Below, piece after piece: positions 33,310 to 41,168 of a stretch of 50,027 nucleotides of DNA (position 1 is its first letter; the number at the start of each line of letters is the position of its first letter). The stretch is taken from positions 1 through 50,027 of the forward strand of contig NZ_JAOARI010000026.1 of the NCBI RefSeq assembly GCF_025210605.1, in the 5' to 3' direction. The position numbers and the translations under genes were made by a program. The notes below the pieces were generated by a model. The model searched no databases and was not told the origin of the DNA. It worked only from the letters and a program-made list of their open reading frames with translations. This stretch comes from Halodesulfovibrio sp. (GTDB lineage: Bacteria; Desulfobacterota; Desulfovibrionia; Desulfovibrionales; Desulfovibrionaceae).

Positions 33310-34257
33310 ATGTTTGGTCGTTTGTTAATATTTCTAGTAATGTTAGTATGTAGCGGTTGTAGTACTGCTGCCATGAATACGGATATTGCCAGTACGAAGT
33401 GGCGTATGGAAAACTTGGAGAAGCGTTTTCAGAATTTCAGAGAAGAAGCAGAGTCGCGTGAATTAGTGCTTTCTTCAAGAATTGCAACGCTGGAGAAGAA
33501 GCTTGATCTTCCTGTAGCAGAACAACATGCAATGAGTCCTGCATCTATATCTGACGCTGCAACGGAAAAAGCTAGTACTGATGAGCAAATTGTAGCGAAA
33601 GAAACAGCTGTTCCGGCAATGGGGACAGACGTTCCAACTCCGCAAAAAACAGCTTCTGATAAAGCGTATGTTGTGGATGCCTCAGAAAAAAATGCAGACG
33701 AACAGGCGGCTATTGCCATGTTTATTCCTGCTGCATCAAAAAGTGCAGCAACCTCTGGGCGTCAAGGTAAAGCGAAACCAGTTGTTGAAACGCATCATGA
33801 ATCAAGTACACCATCTAAAGCGCAATCACCTGTTGCAAAAAGTACCCCTGTTGTAGCCAGAGTTGTGAAGCCAGTGCTAAAGAAAAAAGGCTCGGTTTCT
33901 ATGTATAAGCATGGGTTGGAGTTGCTGGAAATTGGGCGACACGTTGAAGGGCGTGAACGACTTGAAGAATTTCTAACAGAATTCCCTCATGACCGCCTTG
34001 CACCTAACGCTGTTTACTGGATTGGAGAGTCCTACTACTCACAGAAAGAATACAACGTTGCGCAGGATTTGTTTCGTGACGTTTTGCGCAGGTATCCTAA
34101 AAGCAACAAGGCGAAAGCAGCCATGTTAAAAATGGGCTATACCTCCAAACGATTGCTTAAAATTTCTGAAGCGCGTCGTTATCTCCTTAAGGTTGTAGAA
34201 AAGTACCCTAAATCCAATGAAGCGCGCCTTGCTCGTAAAATGCTCTCCGGTATCTAA
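33310..34257 (+). CDS. CpoB/YbgF-like TPR lipoprotein
   Basis: 315 residues. The signal sequence ends in a CSGC lipobox-like motif (Cys17), so it is probably an outer-membrane or periplasmic lipoprotein, although position -3 (Cys) is unusual. A coiled coil (about 27-65, MENLEKRFQNFREEAESRE) is followed by a low-complexity Ala/Thr/Lys linker (about 70-195) and three TPR repeats (about 196-315, EFPHDRLAPNAVYWIGESYY). CpoB coordinates peptidoglycan synthesis with the Tol-Pal system. ATG 33310 follows GGAG. dprA begins 9 bases after its stop. Confidence 0.85.
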   Translation: MFGRLLIFLVMLVCSGCSTAAMNTDIASTKWRMENLEKRFQNFREEAESRELVLSSRIATLEKKLDLPVAEQHAMSPASISDAATEKASTDEQIVAKETAVPAMGTDVPTPQKTASDKAYVVDASEKNADEQAAIAMFIPAASKSAATSGRQGKAKPVVETHHESSTPSKAQSPVAKSTPVVARVVKPVLKKKGSVSMYKHGLELLEIGRHVEGRERLEEFLTEFPHDRLAPNAVYWIGESYYSQKEYNVAQDLFRDVLRRYPKSNKAKAAMLKMGYTSKRLLKISEARRYLLKVVEKYPKSNEARLARKMLSGI

Positions 34258-34266
34258 TAGATTTCT

Positions 34267-35991
34267 ATGAAAGAAACTCCTGTAAGTTGTCTTACTTCGC
34301 TATCAGAAGAAAGACGCGAAGATTTTTGGGCATCGTTGGCACTTAGGTATACTAAAGGCATAGGGTTCAGGACAGCTAAACGGCTGCTGGTGGAATATGG
34401 TTCTGCCAGTGCGGCGATGAAAGACATTAAAGGATGGTCTTCCCGCGCTTCTGTTTCAGCAAGAGTAGTACAGGCTGTCCTAGGCAATGGATGGCGCGAA
34501 ACAGCTCGGAAAGAATGGGATCACGCTGCACAGGTTGCCTGTGATGTGTTGCTGTGGTCTGACTCTGCCTACCCTGATTTGCTGCGAGAGATTCCAGACC
34601 CACCTTTGTTTTTGTACTATAAGGGTGATGCTTCCTTGTTAAAGAATCCCTCAATAGGCGTTGTCGGGTCTCGTCGATGTTCACAGGAAGGGATAGAAAC
34701 AACCAAGATTCTCAGTAAGACGTTATCTGCATCAGGAGTGACGACTGTCTCTGGGCTTGCTCGTGGTATTGATTCTGTTGCTCACACAAACGCACTGACA
34801 GCATGGGGAAGCACGGTTGCAGTACTAGGAACCGGCATTTCGCATGTATATCCTCCGGAAAACCGAGATCTGTTTTTTGATGTAGCAGAAAACGGAATCA
34901 TAGTTACTGAGTTCCCACCGAATATGCCTCCAGAAGGACGCAACTTCCCCCTGAGGAATAGAATTATTAGCGGATTATCGTTAGGCGTGCTCGTGGTGGA
35001 GGCTACCCCTAAAAGTGGCAGTCTCATTACTGCCCGCCATGCGTTGGAGCAGGGGCGTGAAGTCTTTGCTGTTCCGGGTAGAATGCAGTCCCGAACCTCA
35101 TCCGGTTGTCATGATTTAATACGGCAGGGAGCGACTGCTGTGTTTTCATGTGATGACATTCTGGTGTCTATCGCTCCGCTATTGGGAATCTCCCTTGATG
35201 GCTTGAACAGAACCAAGGACATCGGGGTAGTTGCTTCTTCCGCTCAGCCTTCTGCTGTTGAACCTGTGCCAGTCCTTGCTGCTGAAAAAGTCTCTGAAAC
35301 TGTTGTATCAGTAGGGGAGGTGTCTTCTGTTTCGCAAGCATCAAACGCTGAAGCTGTCTTGTGCACTTCAGACGGTGGAAGCAATGAAATAGAGAGCTTG
35401 GGTCTGCCGAATTCTTCCCGACAGTGTGAGGGAGATAAAAGCTGTGAAGCATCAGCTCTTATTTCCGAAATAGAGCTTCACTCTGAAGGTTTTAGTAGCG
35501 AAGAAGAGCAGGGTAATCCGGAATCTTTTACAGACGCTGTTGAGCGCGAGTTAAGCATCGAAGAACAGCTTCAAGCTATTCCAGAAGTCATAGAGATTCC
35601 AATAACGGCTCATTTGAGCGGTACGGCTCCGAATGCAGATTGTTCGGTTGGATGTACTGGAGAGAGTGCAGGAAGTTCGCTTTTGGCAGAGGCTATAAGC
35701 AGTACCGAATCCCGACAGTTGGGGCATACAATAATGCAAGAGAGTGCGCCAGTTGCACCATCTGTGCGCGTATATGCAGATATTTTGCCGCTTGAAGAAA
35801 AAGTAGTTGATTCTTCCTTACCGTTAGAAGAGCAAATAGTACTGCTTTTAGCAGGAGAAGAGTCTGTGCATATTGATGTGTTAAGCCGAATGCTCCATGT
35901 TTCTGCTTCTCAGATTAGTACCGCGTTGTTAATGCTAGAGGTTTCCGGTCTGGTGCGTCAGTTACCGGGGATGAAGTACACTAAAATATAG
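34267..35991 (+). CDS. dprA: DNA-processing protein DprA with a long inserted linker
   Basis: 574 residues; usual DprA is about 360-400. Domain order: N-terminal SAM-like helical part (about 20-85), Rossmann-type DNA-binding core (about 100-305; GVVGSRRCSQEG, VSGLARGIDSVAH, FPLRNRIISGLS, SGSLITARHALEQGREVFAVPG), then a Ser/Glu-rich, low-complexity stretch of about 200 residues (about 310-510), and a winged-helix domain (about 518-574). DprA loads RecA on incoming single-stranded DNA in transformation. The insert looks disordered. The start ATG has no strong ribosome binding site and is 9 bases from the previous gene, so coupling is likely. Confidence 0.9.
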   Translation: MKETPVSCLTSLSEERREDFWASLALRYTKGIGFRTAKRLLVEYGSASAAMKDIKGWSSRASVSARVVQAVLGNGWRETARKEWDHAAQVACDVLLWSDSAYPDLLREIPDPPLFLYYKGDASLLKNPSIGVVGSRRCSQEGIETTKILSKTLSASGVTTVSGLARGIDSVAHTNALTAWGSTVAVLGTGISHVYPPENRDLFFDVAENGIIVTEFPPNMPPEGRNFPLRNRIISGLSLGVLVVEATPKSGSLITARHALEQGREVFAVPGRMQSRTSSGCHDLIRQGATAVFSCDDILVSIAPLLGISLDGLNRTKDIGVVASSAQPSAVEPVPVLAAEKVSETVVSVGEVSSVSQASNAEAVLCTSDGGSNEIESLGLPNSSRQCEGDKSCEASALISEIELHSEGFSSEEEQGNPESFTDAVERELSIEEQLQAIPEVIEIPITAHLSGTAPNADCSVGCTGESAGSSLLAEAISSTESRQLGHTIMQESAPVAPSVRVYADILPLEEKVVDSSLPLEEQIVLLLAGEESVHIDVLSRMLHVSASQISTALLMLEVSGLVRQLPGMKYTKI

Positions 35992-36053
35992 TGAAGTACT
36001 TTTTTTAGAATAGGCTGCCTCGTAGTGTCTTTTCGGTTTAGATGGAGAAAAAA

Positions 36054-37022
36054 ATGATAGCAGATAGCGCGTTTGACGGTGACCTGCCGGAATTGCCAGA
36101 TATGGCAGAAATGTACATAGGGCATTTGAGTATTGAAAAAGGGTACTCAAGCGCAACGGTTGAAGCATACGCACGCGATTTATTTCAATTTGAAACATAC
36201 CTGCATCGAACAAAGAATACTCTTGATGCTCCAGAAAATATTCGACGAGAGCATATTCGCGGTTTTTTGGCAGAACTGCATCGGGTTGAAATAGGCAAGA
36301 CCTCAATGGGGCGCAAGCTCTCAGCATTACGTGGCTTTTTTAAATATATGGCAAAGCGTAAGTTGGTTAACCACATCCCCACTGAGGGGGTTCGAAACCC
36401 TAAAGCCCCGCAAAAAGCGCCAACAGCGCTCAACGTAGATCAGACTTTTGAAGTACTTAATAAGAAAAAACAGTTAGCTGCCGAATCTACCCGTAAACGC
36501 GCATACGGGGAAGAGCAGTTGCTGCGCGACCTTGCACTTGCTGAGCTTTTGTATGGTTCTGGACTTCGTATTTCTGAAGCCCTACGGCTCGATATTTATG
36601 ATGTTAACGCTAACTCCGGTGTTGTGCGTGTTATGGGTAAAGGGAATAAAGAGCGCGTTGTGCCTCTTTCTGATACCGCAAAGGATGCTATGAACGCATG
36701 GATGTCTGTACGCGATAAGCTTGATGCCAGCGGTCAGGAAACTGCATTGTTTCTTGGGGCACGAGGCGGAAGGCTTAATCGAAGGCAGGCGGCACGCCTT
36801 ATCGAAGATTTATGTAAACGAGTGGGATTGCCACAATCTGTTTCGCCGCATAGCCTGCGTCATTCTTTTGCAACACACCTACTTGAAGCCGGAGCTGACA
36901 TGCGAAGCGTGCAGGAGTTGTTGGGGCATGCACGGCTTACTACAACACAACGGTATACCCACCTCACAATCGCAAAGCTTGTTGAAGTCTACGATAAAGC
37001 ACATCCTGGCGGAAAAGAGTAA
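36054..37022 (+). CDS. xerC: Tyrosine recombinase XerC
   Basis: 322 residues. A SAM-like core-binding domain (about 15-105) is followed by the catalytic domain with Arg172 (GSGLRISEA), Lys196, His266-x-x-Arg269 (HSLRHSFATHLL), His292 (LLGHARLTTTQ) and nucleophile Tyr301. It resolves chromosome dimers at dif with XerD; both ends lack the extensions seen in phage integrases. ATG 36054 is chosen because GGAG (36045-36048) then lies about six bases ahead; ATG 36042 would overlap that site. Next to it lies an accessory stretch with phage-like regulators. Confidence 0.9.
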   Translation: MIADSAFDGDLPELPDMAEMYIGHLSIEKGYSSATVEAYARDLFQFETYLHRTKNTLDAPENIRREHIRGFLAELHRVEIGKTSMGRKLSALRGFFKYMAKRKLVNHIPTEGVRNPKAPQKAPTALNVDQTFEVLNKKKQLAAESTRKRAYGEEQLLRDLALAELLYGSGLRISEALRLDIYDVNANSGVVRVMGKGNKERVVPLSDTAKDAMNAWMSVRDKLDASGQETALFLGARGGRLNRRQAARLIEDLCKRVGLPQSVSPHSLRHSFATHLLEAGADMRSVQELLGHARLTTTQRYTHLTIAKLVEVYDKAHPGGKE

Positions 37023-37043
37023 GAAGCTATGCGCTCATGGCAG

Positions 37044-37439
37044 CTAGCAGTCAGGAGACGGTGGGAACGGGGGATTTTTACTCTGATTTTCTGCGTGTTT
37101 TTCTGACTCTATGATTGCCAATATTGCTTGCTGTATGAGCTCCGGTGAGGCGTCTGCCTCTCTAAGGAGTCGAGCTGCTGTTTCCATACGTTGTGCAATG
37201 GGATCGATTGTTCCCTCTGTTTGTAGCGTGGCAGCAGGTGTTGTTTTCGATCCTTCATCAAGAAACATTTCGCCGACTCCAGTTAAAATCCAGTTGGCAT
37301 TTATTCCGATTTCGACGACCCACTCTGCGATTACGGAACATACAGGAGTACGACCTTTATTTAAGTATCCTGAAAAGGTTTGCTTTGTAATACCTGCACG
37401 TTCTGCAAGAACATAACCGGTAAGATTTTTGGCTTTCAT
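37044..37439 (-). CDS. XRE-type repressor, possibly with an out-of-frame true start
   Basis: From ATG 37439 this gives 131 residues: an HTH (YVLAERAGITKQTFSGYLNKGRTP) followed by NANWILTGVGEMF, as in CI-like phage repressors, then a helical C-terminal part and a Pro-rich end. From this ATG, helix 1 is cut. Codons upstream continue it perfectly in frame (DDFALRLKKI), but no ATG, GTG or TTG is in that frame before a stop. A TTG at 37498-37500, followed by a run of seven A, is one base out of frame; losing one A would join it. No peptidase domain. Divergent to the HTH gene at 37578. Confidence 0.7.
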   Translation of the reverse strand: MKAKNLTGYVLAERAGITKQTFSGYLNKGRTPVCSVIAEWVVEIGINANWILTGVGEMFLDEGSKTTPAATLQTEGTIDPIAQRMETAARLLREADASPELIQQAILAIIESEKHAENQSKNPPFPPSPDC

Positions 37440-37506
37440 GATTTTTTTTAAGCGTAAAGCGAAATCGTCTTGTGTGAAAAAAACAGTCTCTTTTTTTCAA
37501 AATAAA

Positions 37507-37577
37507 TTGACCTAAATTAAAAATATATTTACCTATGTTTTGCCGAACTTATTAATTCATTTGGCGAGGGTAAATTA
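37507..37577. promoter_or_regulatory. Operator-like repeats between the divergent regulators
   Basis: TTGACCTAAATT (37507-37518) and TTTACCTATGTT (37528-37539) are direct repeats set exactly 21 bases, two helical turns, apart. GGTAAATTA (37569-37577) is an inverted copy of the core. They lie between the two start codons, as expected for repressor sites in a CI/Cro-type switch. Confidence 0.5.
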
Positions 37578-37850
37578 ATGAAACAACGTGACCTAATACC
37601 GGAACTTATAGATGATTTAACGCGCACTGAAAAGCTTGAACTTTATATGAAACGAAAGAGGCTCAGCTACGCGTCGATTGGAAAATCTATTGGAGCAACT
37701 CGTTCTACAGCATTTAATTTACTGCATGCTCCTAGAGTGCCCACACACCGCTATAAACAGCTTCTTCAAGCTGGAATACCAGAACCGCTAATTCCTCCTG
37801 CCCGTGATATAGCCCCAGGTCCTAAGCCAAAAAAGAATCCAGCCTCGTAA
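37578..37850 (+). CDS. Small HTH protein
   Basis: 90 residues, ATG after GAGGG (37566-37570). Residues about 18-52 (KLELYMKRKRLSYASIGKSI, then GATRSTAFNLLHAPRVPTHR) look like an XRE/YdaS-type helix-turn-helix, followed by a Pro-rich basic tail. Divergent to the repressor at 37044, like the Cro side of a lysogeny switch. No integrase, replication or packaging genes lie nearby, so a full prophage is not present. Confidence 0.65.
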   Translation: MKQRDLIPELIDDLTRTEKLELYMKRKRLSYASIGKSIGATRSTAFNLLHAPRVPTHRYKQLLQAGIPEPLIPPARDIAPGPKPKKNPAS

Positions 37851-38039
37851 TATGTTAAAAAAACTGAACTAAAACTGGTAGTGTTGATGAAGAAATCCTT
37901 GTCGTAATGTGGTTATAATCATCAGTATTACTTTGGCTTGTCGCGCCCAAAGAACTTGTCTATCTAATTAGCTATACGCATTAGGTGAATGTCTCAAACT
38001 GTCTGTGCTTTTGTGCATTTATAGAAGGTGGATGTGACG

Positions 38040-38774
38040 ATGATAGATAATGATGACATTGAATATGGAGTTCGATTTTCTGAGCCTGCATTGATTAATC
38101 TTATTTTAAACTCGCTCGAAGCTTATACAATTGTTCATAAAAATAAGCCGAAAGCAAATAAGCAGCGTTGGTTGGAAGTCTTTGGACATCTCTTTGGGCA
38201 TGTTGTTGAAGTTGGTGAAGGTCAAAAAATATTTCATGTAGAATTTATAAATACGGATACATCATCAAAACAAGAAAATGACAGTGTATTGTATAATAAA
38301 GATGCCGCTTGTTTAAAAAGAGATATTGTTCGTTCATTTTGGCCGAGTTATCAATATTTGGGTGATTTTCACACTCATCCGTATGGGCACTACAGTGAGG
38401 TGGATGAACGAAAGGGATTTTATCTGTCGCAGGGGGATAGAAAAGAGTTTGCTTGCAATAATTCCTTTTGGAAAGACATGAAGCATCAACTCAGTGTGGT
38501 TGCTTCCATAGGCTATATGGATCGAGCAGGGACTAAAGAAGCAAGTTATGTTGGCGGATTAACGAACTGCGTTGAATTTACACTCGGTAATTATCGAATA
38601 TGGCTGGCAGCGTATTTCTCGTATGAAAAAAATGGGAAGCTGGTGTATTCGCAAGATAATTGTGAATCAATTTACATTGATTGTCCGAATATTACAGGCT
38701 TCTATTGGGAACATACGCCTTTTGGAAGAGTTAAAGTCACAAAGCGCAGGGTGAGATATCGTAACAGTGGCTAA
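38040..38774 (+). CDS. JAB/JAMM-type metalloprotease homologue
   Basis: 244 residues. Motif signs of the JAMM fold: Glu46 in LEVFGHLFG, His111 and His113 in GDFHTHPYG, and a Ser-x-x-Asp either at S119/D122 or, better in context, at S130/D133 (LSQGDRKEF). The zinc site therefore seems complete. Prokaryotic JAB proteins cleave ubiquitin-like or peptide-carrier fusions, and some work in defence systems (for example Cap3 in CBASS), but no E1/E2-like partner is present here. Base composition is more AT-rich than in the flanks, suggesting transfer. ATG 38040 is preferred, with AAGGTGG at 38025-38031; GTG 38028 is possible. Confidence 0.7.
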   Translation: MIDNDDIEYGVRFSEPALINLILNSLEAYTIVHKNKPKANKQRWLEVFGHLFGHVVEVGEGQKIFHVEFINTDTSSKQENDSVLYNKDAACLKRDIVRSFWPSYQYLGDFHTHPYGHYSEVDERKGFYLSQGDRKEFACNNSFWKDMKHQLSVVASIGYMDRAGTKEASYVGGLTNCVEFTLGNYRIWLAAYFSYEKNGKLVYSQDNCESIYIDCPNITGFYWEHTPFGRVKVTKRRVRYRNSG

Positions 38775-38820
38775 GCATTATTTGTAGACATGTATTACAT
38801 GCAGGCAACAAAGCCTAAAT

Positions 38821-38860
38821 AAAAAAGCAACGGGAGTGACTTCGCGTTGCTTTTGTTTTT
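38821..38860. terminator. Terminator between the JAB gene and the Cys-rich gene
   Basis: Stem GCAACG (38827-38832) with CGTTGC (38845-38850), extended by A/T pairs, and a T-rich tail on the plus side and A-run on the other. It can serve both convergent genes. Confidence 0.75.
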
Positions 38861-38871
38861 TTGTGGTGCTG

Positions 38872-39072
38872 CTAGAGTGATTCGCAATTGTGAGCAATTC
38901 TGAATTCACATTCAGCATCTGGGGCAGGTGTGCCTGAAGCGTCAGCTGTAATGAGTTTTTGGTTTGGGTCGCTCATAATAAGGGTAAAGCAGGCTTCGCA
39001 GATTACTTTTGTTGGGTATGGCTGGTCTTCTTTTTGAGCACACATTTCATCAGAAACTTGAACGTATTTCAT
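38872..39072 (-). CDS. Small Cys-containing protein (66 aa)
   Basis: ATG 39072 with AAAGGAG in front; the open frame to 39123 is rejected. 66 residues with Cys11, a CxxC at about 25-28 (ICEACF), Cys53 and Cys62, a possible small zinc-binding fold. No membrane segment. Family unknown; clearly expressed as a single gene with a good ribosome binding site. Confidence 0.65.
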   Translation of the reverse strand: MKYVQVSDEMCAQKEDQPYPTKVICEACFTLIMSDPNQKLITADASGTPAPDAECEFRIAHNCESL

Positions 39073-39287
39073 GAAAGTCTCCTTTACTGTTTTTGGTGAT
39101 TGTAAGGCTGCTACGCTCTTCAATCAATAAAAAATGTCTTGTGCATTGGCTTGTTATTGCCAGCAAAGCCTATGTAGAAAAGGTCTAACTGCTGCTTTGA
39201 CACGATCCTGTATGCTGCCACCACTTTTTGCAGCATGGTGGTGTGGAGATAATGATATTTGTAGTGGGTGGGCTGTGTGCTTATGCG

Positions 39288-39689
39288 CTACTCGTTGTCT
39301 TTACTTTCTTTTTTTGTCTGAAACATACGTAGCAGCGAGCCGAAGGTTGCAAACGCAGCCATGCCAGTAATACCACTAGCGGCGAGTGTGCCCATTGTTT
39401 GCCATTTGGCAGCGGTGGAAAGTGTTTCCAGTTCAAATAAAAAGCAGGCAGCGCTCCATAGAAAAACGCCAAAAGAGATGATACCTGCCACAATGCTGCT
39501 TAAGTGGACAAGGTTAAGCGCGTGTTCCCGTTTTTCTTTATAGTAGGTTGTAGCAACAATAATAGTAAGTGAAACGAAGTGGAATAAAACCAGCCACTTG
39601 AATTGGAAAAAGACAAGGGTGACGACAAACGTAACTATAGTTAAAACCAGTAATCCAAAAAGTGGAAGCAGTGGGCGCTGTTCTTTCAT
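39288..39689 (-). CDS. Four-TM membrane protein of unknown function
   Basis: 133 residues with four membrane segments (about 8-26, 28-46, 62-84, 98-118), a basic loop at 50-57 and a charged C-terminus (QTKKESKDNE). The regular hydrophobic/polar spacing supports a real gene, but the ribosome binding site is weak and I recognise no family. Confidence 0.58.
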   Translation of the reverse strand: MKEQRPLLPLFGLLVLTIVTFVVTLVFFQFKWLVLFHFVSLTIIVATTYYKEKREHALNLVHLSSIVAGIISFGVFLWSAACFLFELETLSTAAKWQTMGTLAASGITGMAAFATFGSLLRMFQTKKESKDNE

Positions 39690-39911
39690 GCAAAGAAATC
39701 CGATTAAAGATTATTTTGAAAAAAATGATACTGATATGTCATTAACAAGCTTGTCAAATGAAAAAACGAGAAGTGCTATTAACTGGAGGCACTGAAAGAA
39801 TAAATTTTGATAGAGTAACTCTATGGGGATGGTATAAAAATTAGGGGGTTGAGTGAGGAGAGGTGAAACGCGGTGCATTTTCTGCGGTTGATGCAAAACG
39901 TGTTCGCATGG

Positions 39912-40145
39912 TTAGCAAATTCCTGCTGCTTGCAGGATTTCAACGCCATTTTTCTCGATTGCTCTGCAAATATGGAAGAACTCTACAATGTCGAGCCGCC
40001 GCTCTTTATTTTCTGTCTTGGAAATAAAGGACTGAGGTTTTCCCAATTTATGTGCAAGCTCTGTTTGCGTTATTCCTGCTTTTTTTCGCTCTGCGACTAG
40101 TGCGTCGATGATAGCCTTATATTCTTTCAAATAGATTGATTTCAT
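39912..40145 (-). CDS. XRE-family transcriptional regulator
   Basis: 77 residues: a helix-turn-helix of about 12-70 (AERKKAGITQTELAHKLGKP, then QSFISKTENKERRLDIVEFF), with no other domain, typical of autoregulating XRE proteins and HigA-like antitoxins. ATG 40145 follows AAGGA. A promoter, TTGGGA-N17-TACCTT on the minus strand, has its -35 inside a perfect 23-bp palindrome at 40196-40218, so it most likely represses itself. Divergent to a structured RNA candidate. No toxin gene is adjacent in the same operon. Confidence 0.85.
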   Translation of the reverse strand: MKSIYLKEYKAIIDALVAERKKAGITQTELAHKLGKPQSFISKTENKERRLDIVEFFHICRAIEKNGVEILQAAGIC

Positions 40146-40195
40146 GCTGAATCCTTTGCGTAATCTTGAAAGAATTTAAGGTATGCTGTATTTAC

Positions 40196-40218
40196 TAATA
40201 TCCCAAATTGGGATATTA
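40196..40218. promoter_or_regulatory. Perfect 23-bp palindromic operator
   Basis: TAATATCCCAA (40196-40206), a central A (40207) and TTGGGATATTA (40208-40218), an exact inverse complement. It overlaps the -35 of the XRE gene on the minus strand. On the plus strand a weak promoter TTGAAA-N17-TATTTA (40166-40194) points into the RNA candidate and would place its start near this operator. Confidence 0.8.
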
Positions 40219-40219
40219 A

Positions 40220-40356
40220 GAGTTCAACAATGTATGCGAATAGATGGTGCACAATTCGCATGGATTTAAAGGTTCAGTGCGCATCTGATCTAACTAGCTG
40301 TGCTCTACACCAGCTAGGATTAAGAATCCCTTGTCTTTTTAGGCAGGGGATTTTTG
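40220..40356 (+). ncRNA. Candidate structured small RNA divergent from the XRE gene
   Basis: About 135 bases with three hairpins in series: ATGCGAAT (40234-40241) with ATTCGCAT (40254-40261), 8 bp; CTAGCTG (40294-40300) with CAGCTAG (40311-40317), 7 bp; and an 11-bp terminator, AATCCCTTGTC (40325-40335) with GGCAGGGGATT (40342-40352, two wobbles), followed by T. A frame opening at 40230 runs through the terminator and is not credible. It lies next to the XRE operator. Confidence 0.5.
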
Positions 40357-40660
40357 TGTTTCTTTGGCCTAAAACCGGCGCTGCTATGATATCAGTTGTT
40401 CTATTTATTTTGTATACACATGGAAACAAAGTTTGATGAATATTGGCTGGTAGCGCTTTTTATATTTTAATTTTGTCATATCTTGGCGTTCCGCTTGACG
40501 TTTTTTTGTTTCTGTATAGAAACCTAGCTATATAAGCTTGTGGTGGGGAAGTGCATTGGTGTGACCGGATGAAAGGATTGAATAGGGCTGTACCGTTCCT
40601 TTTCTGTGCATGGTTCGAAACGTGCCGCATATTCTCCAATTGCTTACTATGAAACATAAC
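40357..40660. other. Gene-free stretch after the RNA candidate
   Basis: About 300 bases with no supportable reading frame, RNA or repeat. A short T-rich segment near 40500 is not preceded by a clear hairpin. Confidence 0.4.
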
Positions 40661-40680
40661 TGTTTATGAGGAGAAACAAT

Positions 40681-40893
40681 ATGTCGAACGGACAAGACAC
40701 GGTTAGACTTGTTTCTGCTGGATTAGGACTTGGTATAAAAGCGTATGAAGCAGCGTTGAGACTTTCTGCTGCTGGATACGATGTGCCGGGACTTTCTGAG
40801 TTTCAGCAGCATGCCGCTCAGTTAAAATTTTTGGCAGAACTACCAGAAGGTGGCAGGAATGGTTCCCCTTTTTCTGTAGTGGGGCATTCGTAA
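40681..40893 (+). CDS. Small protein of unknown function (70 aa)
   Basis: ATG 40681 (MSNGQDTVRLV) behind GAGGAG, eight bases apart; ATG 40666 lies before that site and is rejected. Residues 8-33 are Ala/Gly/Leu-rich and probably helical (SAGLGLGIKAYEAALRLSAA). No motif is recognised. Confidence 0.6.
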   Translation: MSNGQDTVRLVSAGLGLGIKAYEAALRLSAAGYDVPGLSEFQQHAAQLKFLAELPEGGRNGSPFSVVGHS

Positions 40894-41055
40894 TGCTGAA
40901 GTCGATGTGCTGTAACTAACGTTAGTAATGGTAAGACGAGTCTAAAGAAATACTTATTCTTTTGCGAGACTTTACAAAGTACAAATTAGATTCATTAGAT
41001 CAAGAGTTGTTAAAGGTGCAGTCGATACCGCACTAATGGATAGGTCTATTAGAAA

Positions 41056-41102
41056 AAAATAATAAAAATGCCGCCCAATGCTTTAGAAGCAGTGGGCGGC
41101 AT
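41056..41102 (-). terminator. Terminator of the radical SAM gene
   Basis: A 10-bp stem, ATGCCGCCCA (41068-41077) with TGGGCGGCAT (41093-41102); on the minus strand TTTTTATTATT follows. Confidence 0.88.
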
Positions 41103-41168
41103 GATGTTTTGCAATTGCTGGAGAAGCGGCTTGGATATCACAACACTTCTACCTATTGTTTTAAGCGA

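Noticed and set aside
36042..37850. Prophage integrated next to a recombinase gene
   Set aside because: The recombinase has the length and motifs of housekeeping XerC, and no structural, replication or lysis genes or att repeats are visible.
40230..40436. Plus-strand frame next to the XRE operator
   Set aside because: It passes through a good terminator, is Cys-rich without pattern and has no ribosome binding site; the RNA reading is better.
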